A stretch of DNA of 64,000 nucleotides from Flavobacterium sp. Lineage in GTDB: Bacteria > Bacteroidota > Bacteroidia > Flavobacteriales > Flavobacteriaceae. The stretch covers positions 186,001 through 250,000 of the forward strand of contig JAIPAM010000002.1 of NCBI GenBank assembly GCA_021740105.1. Reading direction: 5' to 3'. Of the stretch, positions 1 through 11,324 are shown piece by piece. The position numbers and the translations under genes are program-made. Below the pieces are notes generated by a model, which was not told where the DNA came from, did no database searches, and saw nothing but the letters and a program-made list of their open reading frames with translations. Positions within the stretch are counted from its first letter, which is position 1. Every line of letters starts with the position of its first letter.

Positions 1-195
1 GGTTCAGGAAATACTGAAACTTTTACAATTCGTAAAATGTCAGGTTCAATTGGTGTTGAACGTATTTTCCCTGTTAACTTACCTGCTTTACAAAAAGTAG
101 AAATTAACAAAAAAGGTTCTGTTCGTAGAGCTCGTATTTTTTACTTCAGAGAACTTACTGGTAAAAAAGCAAAAATTAAAGATAAAAGAAGATAA
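1..195 (+). CDS. rplS: 50S ribosomal protein L19, C-terminal part
   Basis: The window opens inside this gene; 64 codons and the TAA stop are present. The reading frame gives the typical L19 core (VERIFPVNLPALQKVE, then RRARIFYFREL) and a short basic tail ending KDKRR. L19 sits at the interface of the 30S and 50S ribosomal subunits. The start and any operon partners such as trmD lie outside the window. A strong intrinsic terminator follows 22 bases after the stop, so this is the end of its transcript. Identification rests on direct recognition of the family sequence. Confidence 0.93.
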   Translation, partial: GSGNTETFTIRKMSGSIGVERIFPVNLPALQKVEINKKGSVRRARIFYFRELTGKKAKIKDKRR

Positions 196-216
196 GCATT
201 TATCTTATTATATTAT

Positions 217-250
217 AAAAACCCGTTTCTATTCGAATCGGGTTTTTTTT
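217..250 (+). terminator. Intrinsic terminator after rplS
   Basis: An 8-9 bp stem (AAAACCCG paired with CGGGTTTT) encloses a loop of about 13 bases and runs into nine T residues. It separates rplS from the isocitrate dehydrogenase gene. Confidence 0.85.
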
Positions 251-278
251 TGTGCATATTTATTTTGATATGCTATAG

Positions 279-2558
<2,280 letters not shown>

Positions 2559-2579
2559 TAATTTATTTTTATTATAAGT

Positions 2580-2609
2580 AAAAGCTGTCAGTTTGGGCAG
2601 CTTTTATTA
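2580..2609 (+). terminator. Intrinsic terminator after icd
   Basis: AAAAGCTG pairs with CAGCTTTT across a 10-base loop, 21 bases after the icd stop, followed by a short T/A-rich run. The U-tract is weak (TTTTATTATTTT). Confidence 0.7.
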
Positions 2610-2654
2610 TTTTAAGTCCATTTTAAAATTAACGGTAGATTAACAGCGAAGTGC

Positions 2655-2685
2655 TTGGGAATCAATATATTTTTTATCATTTTTG
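2655..2685 (+). promoter_or_regulatory. Probable promoter of the TonB receptor/DUF4249 pair
   Basis: A TTG (2655-2657) is followed after 20 bases by CATTTTTG (2678-2685), one mismatch from TAnnTTTG. The spacing matches the Bacteroidota -33/-7 arrangement. The -33 TTG is also the first in-frame alternative start codon of the long reading frame, which argues against using it as a translation start. Confidence 0.45.
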
Positions 2686-2702
2686 CATCTTTAATTTACA
2701 AC

Positions 2703-5078
2703 ATGAAATCAATCAAAATAATTGCAGTTCTATTATTGTTACTTAGCATAATAACAACTGGATATTCACAAGAAAAAGTTACCTTAAGCGGAACGATTAC
2801 AGCAGCCAATAGCAATGAAACCATTATTGGGGCTAATATTGTAATTAAGTCAATTCCAGCTTATACTTCAACAAATGAATATGGTTTCTATTCCATTACC
2901 ATTCCCAAAGGAAATTATAAAATCGAGATTAGTTCCATTGGTTTCCAAACCAAAGAAATCAGTGTTGATTTAAATAAAAACACCAAGCTCAATGTTTCCA
3001 TTTCCGAAAACAGCGAAGAACTTCAAGAAGTAATTATTACTGAAAAGAAAACTACCAACACTCAAAAAGCAGAAATGAGTGTAAACAAACTCTCAATTGC
3101 TACCATTAAAAAAATGCCTGTAGTTTTAGGTGAAGTCGATGTTTTGAAATCACTACTTTTACTTCCGGGGGTTACTAATGCTGGTGAAGGCGCATCTGGA
3201 TTCAATGTTCGTGGTGGTGGTGCCGATCAAAATTTAATTCTTCTCGATGAGGCTACCATTTTCAACTCATCCCACGTATTTGGATTTTTCTCTGTATTTA
3301 ACCCAGATGCCATTAAAGATTTAAAATTATACAAAGGAGGAATTCCTGCCAGATTTGGGGGAAGAGCAAGTTCTGTTCTGGATGTTTATCAAAAAGATGG
3401 TAATTCAAAGAGTTTTCATGGTAATGGTGGAATTGGTTTAATTTCAAGCCGGTTGTTACTTGAAGGACCAATTGTAAAAGACAAAGGATCGTTTATTGTA
3501 GCCGGAAGAGGTTCTTATGCACATTTGTTTTTAAAATTTACAGACAATAAAAACTCAGCTTATTTTTATGACCTAAACACTAAACTAAATTATAAGTTGA
3601 ATAAAAACAATAGTCTTTATGTTTCTGGCTATTTTGGTCGGGATGTGTTTAATTTAGCAGGTAGTTTTACTAATATTTATGGGAATGCTACTTCCAATTT
3701 AAGATGGAATCACTTGTTTTCTGATAAGCTTTTTTCCAATTTATCATTTATTTACAGTGATTATTATTACGGATTGCAACTTGATTTTGTTGGATTTAAA
3801 TACGATTCAGGAATTAAGAATTACAATTTGAAATACGATTTCAAAAATTACATCTCTGATAAAGTCAAGCTTAATTATGGTCTAAATGCCATTTATTACG
3901 ATTTTAATCCAGGTTCAATATCGCCAACAACAATGGAATCAGGAATAAATTACCGTCAATTGGATAAAAAATATGCTTTTGAACCCGCTATATACATTGA
4001 AGCAGAACAAAAAGTTACCGAAAAACTAGAATTAATGTACGGTTTCCGATACAGTCAATTCTACCGTTTAGGCGCATCAACAGTAAATTTATATCAAAAT
4101 GATGAAGCGGTAACTTTCAACAATCAGCTAAAAATTTACGAAAAAGGAATTCCTATTGGAACCAAATACTATGGAAATAATGAAGTTATTAGTTCATTTG
4201 ATAATTTAGAACCTCGATTTTCAGCTTCTTATTCAATAGATAATAACCAATCGATAAAAGCAAGTTACAACAGAATGACCCAATATTTACAATTGGTTTC
4301 AAATACCTCGTCTCCTACTCCATTAGATGTTTGGACCCCAAGTGACAATTATATTAAACCTCAAATTGCCGATCAAGTGGCTTTAGGATATTTTAAGAAT
4401 TTCAATGAAGACACTTATTCAGTAGAAGTAGAAACCTTTTTTAAAACAATTAAAAATAGAATTAACTATATTGATGGTGCGAATTTAATTGCTAACGAAG
4501 CACTGGAGCAAGTTGTGCTTAACGGACAAATGAGATCTTATGGATTGGAATTATTATTACGTAAAAATACTGGTAAATTAAACGGTTGGGTTTCCTATAC
4601 TTTGTCACGTTCTGAACAACAAACACCTGGACGAACCGCAAATGAAATTGGAATAAACAATGGAAATTGGTACAGCTCAATTTACGATAAATTACACAAT
4701 CTTGCCGTTACCGGAAATTACAATTGGAGTGATAAATGGTCGTTTGGAGCGAATTTTATATTACAAACCGGACAGCCAGTGACCTACCCTAATGGGCAGT
4801 ACCAATACCAAGGAATTACAATTCCTAGTTTTGGATTGCGAAACGAAGATCGATTGCCTGCCTACCACCATTTGGATATTTCTGCAACTTATATTCCTAA
4901 ACCACAGAAAAAGAAAAATTGGCAAGCGGAATGGGTTTTCAGTATTTACAATATTTACAACCGACAGAATGCAGCTTCAATAAGTTTTAGACAAAATAAT
5001 GAAACTGGGGCTAATGAAGCCGTGAGATTTTCAATATTTGGCGCAGTACCAGCGGTGAGTTATAATTTTAAATTTTAA
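2703..5078 (+). CDS. TonB-dependent outer-membrane receptor with carboxypeptidase-like N-terminal domain
   Basis: The frame is open from a TTG at 2655, but the ATG at 2703 is preferred because it starts a clean signal peptide (MKSIKIIAVLLLLLSI, cleavage near TGYSQ) and lies behind the promoter. The 791-residue product has a carboxypeptidase-regulatory-like beta domain (about 24-110), a plug domain with the FNVRGGGADQNLILLDEA block (about 125-235), and a C-terminal beta-barrel rich in aromatic strands ending in VSYNFKF. Such receptors import large or scarce ligands across the outer membrane using TonB energy. The DUF4249 lipoprotein gene begins 4 bases after the stop, so they form one operon. 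The ligand cannot be told from the sequence. Confidence 0.92.
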   Translation: MKSIKIIAVLLLLLSIITTGYSQEKVTLSGTITAANSNETIIGANIVIKSIPAYTSTNEYGFYSITIPKGNYKIEISSIGFQTKEISVDLNKNTKLNVSISENSEELQEVIITEKKTTNTQKAEMSVNKLSIATIKKMPVVLGEVDVLKSLLLLPGVTNAGEGASGFNVRGGGADQNLILLDEATIFNSSHVFGFFSVFNPDAIKDLKLYKGGIPARFGGRASSVLDVYQKDGNSKSFHGNGGIGLISSRLLLEGPIVKDKGSFIVAGRGSYAHLFLKFTDNKNSAYFYDLNTKLNYKLNKNNSLYVSGYFGRDVFNLAGSFTNIYGNATSNLRWNHLFSDKLFSNLSFIYSDYYYGLQLDFVGFKYDSGIKNYNLKYDFKNYISDKVKLNYGLNAIYYDFNPGSISPTTMESGINYRQLDKKYAFEPAIYIEAEQKVTEKLELMYGFRYSQFYRLGASTVNLYQNDEAVTFNNQLKIYEKGIPIGTKYYGNNEVISSFDNLEPRFSASYSIDNNQSIKASYNRMTQYLQLVSNTSSPTPLDVWTPSDNYIKPQIADQVALGYFKNFNEDTYSVEVETFFKTIKNRINYIDGANLIANEALEQVVLNGQMRSYGLELLLRKNTGKLNGWVSYTLSRSEQQTPGRTANEIGINNGNWYSSIYDKLHNLAVTGNYNWSDKWSFGANFILQTGQPVTYPNGQYQYQGITIPSFGLRNEDRLPAYHHLDISATYIPKPQKKKNWQAEWVFSIYNIYNRQNAASISFRQNNETGANEAVRFSIFGAVPAVSYNFKF

Positions 5079-5082
5079 GACA

Positions 5083-5907
5083 ATGAAAAAAATAAAAATA
5101 ATTCTAGCATTTATTGGATTGTTCCTTGTTTCTGGTTGCGAAACAGTGGTCGATATCGATTTGAATACCATGGAACCTAAACTGGTTATCGATGCGGCTA
5201 TTAAATGGCAAAAAGGTACTTTGGGTAATGTACAAACAATTAAATTATCAATGACAACCTCTTATTATGACACTCAGATTCCAACAGTTTCTGGAGCCAC
5301 TGTTTTTATAACTGATGCGAACAATAATGTATTTAATTTTGTGGAATCGAATGTGCCAGGTAGTTATGTATGCTCCAATTTTACTCCTGTATTAAACAGA
5401 AATTACACCCTAACAGTCAATTCAAATGGCACCACTTATACTGCATCAGAAACTTTAAAATCCGTACCTCAAATAGATAGAATTGAACAAATTAACAATA
5501 CCGGTTTCTTAGGAGATGCTACCGAAATAAAATCCTATTATACTGATAATGGTTCCACCCAGGATTACTATCTTTTTAAATTTAAGCCAAGTTATACTGC
5601 TATTCCTATCTTTTTTGCTCAAGAGGATATTAGCTTTCAAGGGAATCAAATCTTTGGTTTGTATCGAAGTGACAAATTAGAAGCAGGTCAAAATTTTGAA
5701 GTTACCTTAACAGGAATTTCAAGACAATACTACAACTACATAAGAATACTAATTTCTATTGCAGGAAATAACAGCGGCGGAAGTCCTTTCCAATCGCCTT
5801 CTGCAACAGTTCGTGGAAATATAATCAACACCAACAATGAAACAAATTATCCTTTGGGTTACTTCAGTTTGTCAGAACAAGACTATAGAAACTACATCGT
5901 AAACTAA
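5083..5907 (+). CDS. DUF4249 lipoprotein, partner of the upstream TonB receptor
   Basis: A 274-residue protein with a lipoprotein signal (MKKIKIILAFIGLFL, lipobox VSGC, lipidated Cys19). The sequence after it (VVDIDLNTMEPKLVIDAAI, then GATVFITDANN) is typical of DUF4249, a Bacteroidota family of secreted beta-sandwich proteins often encoded directly after a TonB-dependent receptor. It starts 4 bases after the receptor stop. By analogy with SusC/SusD-like pairs it may sit on the outer membrane and help present a ligand to the receptor; that is inference, as the family has no defined function that I know. No terminator is clear after it. Confidence 0.85.
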   Translation: MKKIKIILAFIGLFLVSGCETVVDIDLNTMEPKLVIDAAIKWQKGTLGNVQTIKLSMTTSYYDTQIPTVSGATVFITDANNNVFNFVESNVPGSYVCSNFTPVLNRNYTLTVNSNGTTYTASETLKSVPQIDRIEQINNTGFLGDATEIKSYYTDNGSTQDYYLFKFKPSYTAIPIFFAQEDISFQGNQIFGLYRSDKLEAGQNFEVTLTGISRQYYNYIRILISIAGNNSGGSPFQSPSATVRGNIINTNNETNYPLGYFSLSEQDYRNYIVN

Positions 5908-5943
5908 TATAAATTTCAAGTGTTTTTATTACAAATAAATTAA

Positions 5944-6606
5944 ATGTCTTCACACCATATTGTTCGCGACGATCAAGAACCTGCATTAATTATTGCCAAT
6001 GGTGCCGCATGTAGTGATGAATTATTAGGTCAATTGTTGGAATGGTCACCCTTAGTATTGGTTTTGGATTCGGCTATGGAACGCGTGGTAGAACTAGGAA
6101 TAAAAGTGGATGTTTTATTGGGTGATTTCGATCGGGGTTTTAACGCCAATTATTACAAAGAAAGCCACTACCCTATTGAGATTATCCATACTCCCGATCA
6201 AAATAAGACCGATTTAGAAAAAGCCTTTGACTATTTATATGCTAGAAATATTCCGGCTGTAAATGTAGTTTGGGCAACTGGAAAACGTGCCGATCATACG
6301 ATTACCAATCTTACTACTATTGCAAATTATCGCGACAAACTAAAAATTGTAATTATTGACGACCATTCAAAAGTATTTTTGATGCCGCGGAAATTTGAAA
6401 AGTGGTACACTGAAAAAACTGTAATCTCTTTAATACCAATTGGAATAGTAACAGGAATTCATTCTACAAATTTACATTATCCATTAAAAGAGGATACTTT
6501 AACAATGGGATACAGAACTGGAAGTAGTAATTTTGTAGCCAAAGACGGAATTGTAGTTATAGAACATAAAACAGGTGATTTGCTACTAATGGAATGTTTG
6601 GATTAA
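5944..6606 (+). CDS. Thiamine pyrophosphokinase
   Basis: This 220-residue protein belongs to the TPK family, which makes thiamine diphosphate from thiamine and ATP. The family signatures are present: LLGDFDR (58-64), DQNKTD (85-90), and GKRADHT (113-119), where the acidic and His residues bind Mg-ATP. The C-terminal domain has the GSSNF segment that contacts thiamine. ThDP is the cofactor of the E1 dehydrogenase encoded at 59.5 kb. It starts 36 bases after the DUF4249 gene; I see no exact TAnnTTTG box in the gap, so read-through from the receptor operon is possible. Confidence 0.9.
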   Translation: MSSHHIVRDDQEPALIIANGAACSDELLGQLLEWSPLVLVLDSAMERVVELGIKVDVLLGDFDRGFNANYYKESHYPIEIIHTPDQNKTDLEKAFDYLYARNIPAVNVVWATGKRADHTITNLTTIANYRDKLKIVIIDDHSKVFLMPRKFEKWYTEKTVISLIPIGIVTGIHSTNLHYPLKEDTLTMGYRTGSSNFVAKDGIVVIEHKTGDLLLMECLD

Positions 6607-6629
6607 CACAATTACAACTTTAGATTCGT

Positions 6630-6637
6630 TACCTTTG
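6630..6637 (+). promoter_or_regulatory. -7 promoter element of rlmF
   Basis: TACCTTTG is an exact TAnnTTTG match only 6 bases before the ATG at 6644, predicting a leader of about 3 bases. It also overlaps the alternative TTG start at 6635, which helps fix the ATG as the start. Confidence 0.6.
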
Positions 6638-6643
6638 TCCAAC

Positions 6644-7591
6644 ATGAAAAAAACAAAAATCACGACCGAAAAAGTCAATCTTCATCCTCGAAACAAACAC
6701 AGATTGGGTTATGATTTTGAACAATTAATCCAATGTTGTCCCGATTTAAAACAATTTGTTTTTACCAATCAATACGAAACACAAACCATCGATTTTAGTA
6801 ATCCTGAAGCAGTAAAATTATTAAATAAAGCACTATTGGTTTCGGAATATGAAATTCATAATTGGGATATTCCAAAAAACTACCTTTGCCCACCCTTACC
6901 AGGAAGAGCCGATTACCTCCATTACATCGCTGATTTATTAACCGAATCCAATTCAGGAATCTTACCCGAAGGCGAAAATATTCAAGGTTTAGATATTGGA
7001 ATTGGTGCCAACTGCATTTATCCTATTATTGGAAATACTGTTTACGGTTGGAGTTTTGTAGGTTCCGATATTGATGAAAAGGCGCTTCAAAACTGCAAAG
7101 CAATTATCGGGCAGAATGAAAAATTAATTGATTTCATTAGTTTACAATTGCAAACGGAACCTCGATTTATTTTTAAAAATATTATTACTCCCGAAGATAG
7201 ATTTGCATTTACCATTTGCAATCCTCCTTTTCATGCCTCGGCGATGGATGCTGCTATAGCAAATATTAGAAAAACCAACAATCTAGAAAATACGAAATCA
7301 AATCAGCCACTATTAAATTTTGGAGGTCAGAATACCGAATTATGGTGCGACGGAGGCGAAATCCGTTTCTTGACCCAAATGGTTTATGAAAGCGCTAAGT
7401 TTCCAATGAACTGCTTTTGGTTTACCACATTGGTATCCAAAAAGGAAAATCTAAAAAGCATATACAAGACCTTACAAAAAGTAAATGCAGTGTCCATAAA
7501 AACCATTGAAATGGCTCAAGGCCAAAAAACAAGCCGTTTTGTAGCATGGACCTTCCTATCTGAAAACCAACAGAAAGACTGGAAGTTTTAA
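6644..7591 (+). CDS. rlmF: 23S rRNA (adenine(1618)-N6)-methyltransferase
   Basis: The 315-residue product matches the RlmF family, which methylates A1618 of 23S rRNA using S-adenosylmethionine. It opens with the family's NLHPRNKHRLGYDFE block. The SAM-binding motif is LDIGIGANCIYP (about 116-127), and the catalytic N6-adenine motif is NPPF (193-196). The open frame extends to a TTG at 6635, but that codon lies inside the promoter box, so the ATG at 6644 is chosen. It is flanked by thiamine pyrophosphokinase and uvrB, and seems to be transcribed from its own promoter. Confidence 0.93.
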   Translation: MKKTKITTEKVNLHPRNKHRLGYDFEQLIQCCPDLKQFVFTNQYETQTIDFSNPEAVKLLNKALLVSEYEIHNWDIPKNYLCPPLPGRADYLHYIADLLTESNSGILPEGENIQGLDIGIGANCIYPIIGNTVYGWSFVGSDIDEKALQNCKAIIGQNEKLIDFISLQLQTEPRFIFKNIITPEDRFAFTICNPPFHASAMDAAIANIRKTNNLENTKSNQPLLNFGGQNTELWCDGGEIRFLTQMVYESAKFPMNCFWFTTLVSKKENLKSIYKTLQKVNAVSIKTIEMAQGQKTSRFVAWTFLSENQQKDWKF

Positions 7592-7625
7592 GTCATTGAT
7601 ATCCTGTTATTTTACAATTCCTTTG

Positions 7626-7633
7626 TACCTTTG
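7626..7633 (+). promoter_or_regulatory. -7 promoter element of uvrB
   Basis: TACCTTTG, an exact TAnnTTTG match, lies 27 bases before the uvrB ATG. A TTG at 7596-7598 is too far away (27 bases) to be a standard -33 element. Confidence 0.55.
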
Positions 7634-7660
7634 TTTATAAATTTTGAATCCCTTTATTAA

Positions 7661-9652
7661 ATGAAATTCCAAGTTGTTTCCGATTACCAACCTAAAGGCG
7701 ACCAACCTCAAGCGATTGAGAAATTGGCACGTGGGATTGTTGACGGGGAAAAATTTCAAACATTACTAGGAGTTACTGGCTCTGGAAAAACGTTTACTGT
7801 AGCTAATGTTATCGAAGAAATTCAAAGACCTACCCTAGTTTTAGCACACAATAAAACGCTTGCAGCCCAATTGTATTCAGAATTCAAGCAGTTTTTTCCT
7901 AATAATGCGGTTGAATATTTTGTTTCTTATTACGATTATTATCAGCCAGAAGCTTTCATGCCAGTGACGGGAGTTTTCATTGAAAAGGATTTATCTATCA
8001 ATGAAGAATTAGAGAAAATGCGTTTAAGCACGACCGCTTCCCTACTTTCTGGGCGAAGAGATATTTTAGTTGTAGCGTCGGTTTCTTGTTTGTACGGTAT
8101 TGGAAATCCCGTAGAATTCCAAAAAAATGTAATTGCAATTGAGCAGGATCAAGTGATTTCACGTACAAAATTCCTTCATTCTTTAGTTCAAAGTTTATAT
8201 TCTAGAACAGAGGCAGAATTTACTCCTGGAAATTTCAGAATTAAAGGCGATACTGTAGAAGTATATCCTAGTTATGCCGATGATGCCTATAGAATTCACT
8301 TTTTCGGGGATGAAATTGAAGAAATTGAAAGTTTCGATATTAAAACATCTCAGGTAATTGAAAAGTTTGAAAAACTTACGATTTACCCAGCAAATATGTT
8401 TGTGACTTCTCCCGATGTATTGCAAAATGCCATTTGGGAAATCCAACAAGATTTGGTAAAACAAGTTGATTATTTCAAAGAAATAGGAAAGCATTTAGAA
8501 GCAAAGCGACTAGAGGAACGAACTAATTTTGACCTTGAAATGATTAGAGAACTTGGATACTGCTCCGGAATTGAAAATTATTCTCGTTACCTAGATGGGC
8601 GCCAACCGGGAACAAGACCTTTTTGTTTGATTGATTATTTTCCAAAAGATTTCTTGATGGTGGTAGATGAAAGTCACGTGACCTTATCTCAAGTTCATGC
8701 AATGTATGGCGGAGATAGAAGTCGAAAAGAAAATTTAGTGGAGTATGGATTCCGACTTCCAGCAGCTATGGACAACCGACCGTTAAAATTTGAAGAATTT
8801 GAAGCAATGCAAAACCAAGTGATTTATGTCTCAGCTACTCCTGCAGATTATGAATTACAGAAGTGTGACGGAGTTTACGTAGAACAGATTATTCGTCCGA
8901 CGGGTTTGCTAGATCCTGTAATCGAAGTGCGCCCGAGTTTGAACCAAATTGACGATTTAATTGAAGAAATTCAATTGCGATGTGAGTCAGATGAACGCGT
9001 TTTAGTAACCACATTAACCAAACGAATGGCCGAAGAATTGGCTAAATATTTAACGAAAGTGAGTATTCGTTGCCGTTACATTCACTCTGATGTGGATACT
9101 TTGGAGCGAATAGAAATCATGCAGGATTTACGAAAAGGAATTTTTGATGTATTGATAGGAGTTAATTTGCTTCGAGAAGGATTGGACTTACCTGAGGTTT
9201 CATTGGTAGCGATTTTGGATGCTGACAAAGAAGGATTCTTGAGAAGTCATCGTTCATTGACGCAAACGATAGGTCGTGCGGCAAGGAATTTAAATGGGAA
9301 AGCAATTATGTATGCTGATAAAATTACAGCTAGCATGCAGAAAACGATTGACGAAACCAATTATCGCCGAACGAAACAAATAAATTTCAATGCGGAAAAC
9401 AATCAAATTCCAATGGCATTGAATAAGAAAATAGAAAGTGCCTTTACAAAAAGCCCTTTAGTAGATCAGGAGTTGGGATTGGAAGTGGCTACAGCAGCAG
9501 AGCCAGAAACAGAATATTTACCGAAAGCGGAAATTGAAAAACGAATCCGTGAAAACCGAAAAGCTATGGAGAAAGCCGCTAAAGAATTGGATTTTATGCA
9601 AGCAGCAAAATTGAGGGATGTAATTAAGAAATTGCAAGAGCAGTTGGCTTAA
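7661..9652 (+). CDS. uvrB: Excinuclease ABC subunit B
   Basis: UvrB is the damage-verifying helicase-like subunit of nucleotide excision repair. The 663-residue sequence has the Walker A motif GVTGSGKT (37-44), the DNA-gripping beta-hairpin YYDYYQPEAF (90-99), the DESH box in the sequence VVDESHVTLSQ, the C-terminal helicase motifs (DLPEVSLVAILDADKEGF, QTIGRAARN), and a C-terminal UVR helical pair that binds UvrA/UvrC (ending near EKAAKELDFMQAAKLRD). Length is normal. Its partner uvrA is at 55.5 kb on the same strand. The esterase gene follows after 14 bases, so the two are probably co-transcribed. Confidence 0.98.
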   Translation: MKFQVVSDYQPKGDQPQAIEKLARGIVDGEKFQTLLGVTGSGKTFTVANVIEEIQRPTLVLAHNKTLAAQLYSEFKQFFPNNAVEYFVSYYDYYQPEAFMPVTGVFIEKDLSINEELEKMRLSTTASLLSGRRDILVVASVSCLYGIGNPVEFQKNVIAIEQDQVISRTKFLHSLVQSLYSRTEAEFTPGNFRIKGDTVEVYPSYADDAYRIHFFGDEIEEIESFDIKTSQVIEKFEKLTIYPANMFVTSPDVLQNAIWEIQQDLVKQVDYFKEIGKHLEAKRLEERTNFDLEMIRELGYCSGIENYSRYLDGRQPGTRPFCLIDYFPKDFLMVVDESHVTLSQVHAMYGGDRSRKENLVEYGFRLPAAMDNRPLKFEEFEAMQNQVIYVSATPADYELQKCDGVYVEQIIRPTGLLDPVIEVRPSLNQIDDLIEEIQLRCESDERVLVTTLTKRMAEELAKYLTKVSIRCRYIHSDVDTLERIEIMQDLRKGIFDVLIGVNLLREGLDLPEVSLVAILDADKEGFLRSHRSLTQTIGRAARNLNGKAIMYADKITASMQKTIDETNYRRTKQINFNAENNQIPMALNKKIESAFTKSPLVDQELGLEVATAAEPETEYLPKAEIEKRIRENRKAMEKAAKELDFMQAAKLRDVIKKLQEQLA

Positions 9653-9666
9653 TAATAAATATAAAT

Positions 9667-10470
9667 ATGACTCGTAAAATAGCCTTTCTTTTTATTCTAT
9701 TATTTTCAATAAACATGGTATTTACTCAAGAAAGTACCGCATCTAAAAATATATCTTCATTTACTTGTGATGCGCCTCAGCTAAATTGCGCAAAGAAAAT
9801 ATGGTTGTATTTACCTAAAGGATATGGCATTTCAAAAAAGAAATACCCTGTAATTTACATGCACGACGGTCAGAATTTATTTGATTCAAAAACATCGTAT
9901 GTTGGGGAATGGAATATTGACGAAAAATTAGACAGTTTGAACGCCCAAGTTATTGTGGTGGGAATAGAACATGGAAATGAAAAGAGAATTGACGAATTAA
10001 CACCCTATAAAAATGATAAATATGGAGGCGGAAAAGGGGAAAACTATCTTGAGTTTATTGTAAAAACGCTCAAACCTAAAATTGATTCAACCTATAAAAC
10101 GAAACCAAATAAAATGAATACTGCAATTATGGGAAGTTCTCTAGGAGGTTTAATTTCCTATTATGCGTTGTTAAAATATCCAAATATATTTGGTAAAGCA
10201 GGAGTTTTTTCTCCCGCATTTTGGATCAATCCAGAAATATTTGAGTTGACAAAAAATACCAAAATCTTAGACTCAAAAATGTACTTTTTATGCGGTGATA
10301 AAGAAAGCAACGATATGGTTCCTGATGTAAATAAAATGGAAATCCTAGTATCGGATATACGCTGCAGTTGTAGGCATTTGACACGTAAAAAAATAGTCAA
10401 AGGCGGACAGCACAATGAAAAATTATGGCGTGATAACTTTGTAACCGTCTTTAAATGGTTGAAAATTTAG
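9667..10470 (+). CDS. Secreted alpha/beta-hydrolase of the esterase D family
   Basis: A 267-residue protein with a signal peptide (cleavage near residue 20, VFTQE) and the putative-esterase fold. It carries the YPVIYMHDGQNLFD block (60-73) and the nucleophile elbow MGSSLGG (155-161, Ser158). The late HNEKLWRD segment supplies the probable catalytic His. Relatives hydrolyse esters including siderophore esters and acetyl groups; the substrate here is unknown. It follows uvrB by 14 bases, and its last 4 bases overlap the end of the convergent methyltransferase gene. Confidence 0.85.
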   Translation: MTRKIAFLFILLFSINMVFTQESTASKNISSFTCDAPQLNCAKKIWLYLPKGYGISKKKYPVIYMHDGQNLFDSKTSYVGEWNIDEKLDSLNAQVIVVGIEHGNEKRIDELTPYKNDKYGGGKGENYLEFIVKTLKPKIDSTYKTKPNKMNTAIMGSSLGGLISYYALLKYPNIFGKAGVFSPAFWINPEIFELTKNTKILDSKMYFLCGDKESNDMVPDVNKMEILVSDIRCSCRHLTRKKIVKGGQHNEKLWRDNFVTVFKWLKI

Positions 10471-11180
10471 AGTGTTTTTAGAAACGACTCAAAATAGGAA
10501 ACTGGTTTTAAATCCAATAAATCTTCACGATGTTTCGATAAGAAATCATAATCTAGAGTAGCAATATCATCGATAGTATTGAAGATTTCTGGCAATTGTC
10601 CTTGTGGTTTTTTGAAAACAAATCCCAATCCGTGATCCGTGTTTAAAACAAATGCCGAAAGCTCTGGATTGTTTTTTCTAATGTAAACGATGGTTTTCCA
10701 TACGTCACCATTCCAAATATTTTTCCAATCTTTATGATTTTCCAACTCTTTTCGAGCGTGATCGATAGAAATGGCAGGATGTGCCGCCAATGCATCTAGT
10801 GGATTACAATCGTGTAAAACAATCACCCCGTTATCATCAAGATATTTTAGAGTATTTATTGTATCTAAAAGCGATTGTTCGTAGGTATGTAGTCCATCAA
10901 TAAATGCTAAATCAAGAATATTAGTTTCTAGAAGTGCTTTGTTTTCAGCAAAAAAAGCATCACTAGTTACTTCAAAATAATCGTTTTTAAGGGTGTGAGG
11001 ATTTAAAATACAAGCTCTCACTTTTTTCCACAAACTAAAATTAAAAAAGGGATCCACACCAAAACGTTTTTTGGTACCCACGATATTAAATAGACATTTT
11101 CCTCTATTTACACCTATCTCAAGGTAATTTTGAACATTTTTCTTATTTATAATTGTATTTAAAACTTGAATTCTTGTCAT
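10467..11180 (-). CDS. Class I SAM-dependent methyltransferase
   Basis: A 237-residue methyltransferase of the Methyltransf_24 type. The SAM-binding motif I is NYLEIGVNRGKC (about 18-29), and the post-motif block LAFIDGLHTYEQSLLD followed by VIVLHDCNP is typical of the family. Similar proteins act on sugars or small molecules, often near surface polysaccharide genes, but there is no such cluster here, so the substrate is unknown. Transcription converges with the esterase gene, overlapping by 4 bases, and no terminator lies between them. Confidence 0.82.
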   Translation of the reverse strand: MTRIQVLNTIINKKNVQNYLEIGVNRGKCLFNIVGTKKRFGVDPFFNFSLWKKVRACILNPHTLKNDYFEVTSDAFFAENKALLETNILDLAFIDGLHTYEQSLLDTINTLKYLDDNGVIVLHDCNPLDALAAHPAISIDHARKELENHKDWKNIWNGDVWKTIVYIRKNNPELSAFVLNTDHGLGFVFKKPQGQLPEIFNTIDDIATLDYDFLSKHREDLLDLKPVSYFESFLKTL

Positions 11181-11301
11181 CTTATTATTTTAATTGAATA
11201 GCATTTCTTTATTGAAGCGCTAATTTATGATAATTTGTTTGACTATAAAATGATATGTCCATAATTTACTTCATTAATTACTATTAAAGCCGCATTATAA
11301 T

Positions 11302-11309
11302 TATATTTG
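11302..11309 (+). promoter_or_regulatory. -7 promoter element of the DUF1456 gene
   Basis: TATATTTG matches TAnnTTTG and lies 15 bases before the ATG at 11325. It overlaps an in-frame TTG at 11307, which is therefore unlikely to be the start. Confidence 0.5.
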
Positions 11310-11324
11310 CAAAAAATAGTTACA

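Noticed and set aside
2655..2702. TTG start adding 16 residues to the TonB receptor
   Set aside because: It removes a clean N-terminal signal peptide from the start and uses the probable -33 promoter element as a codon.
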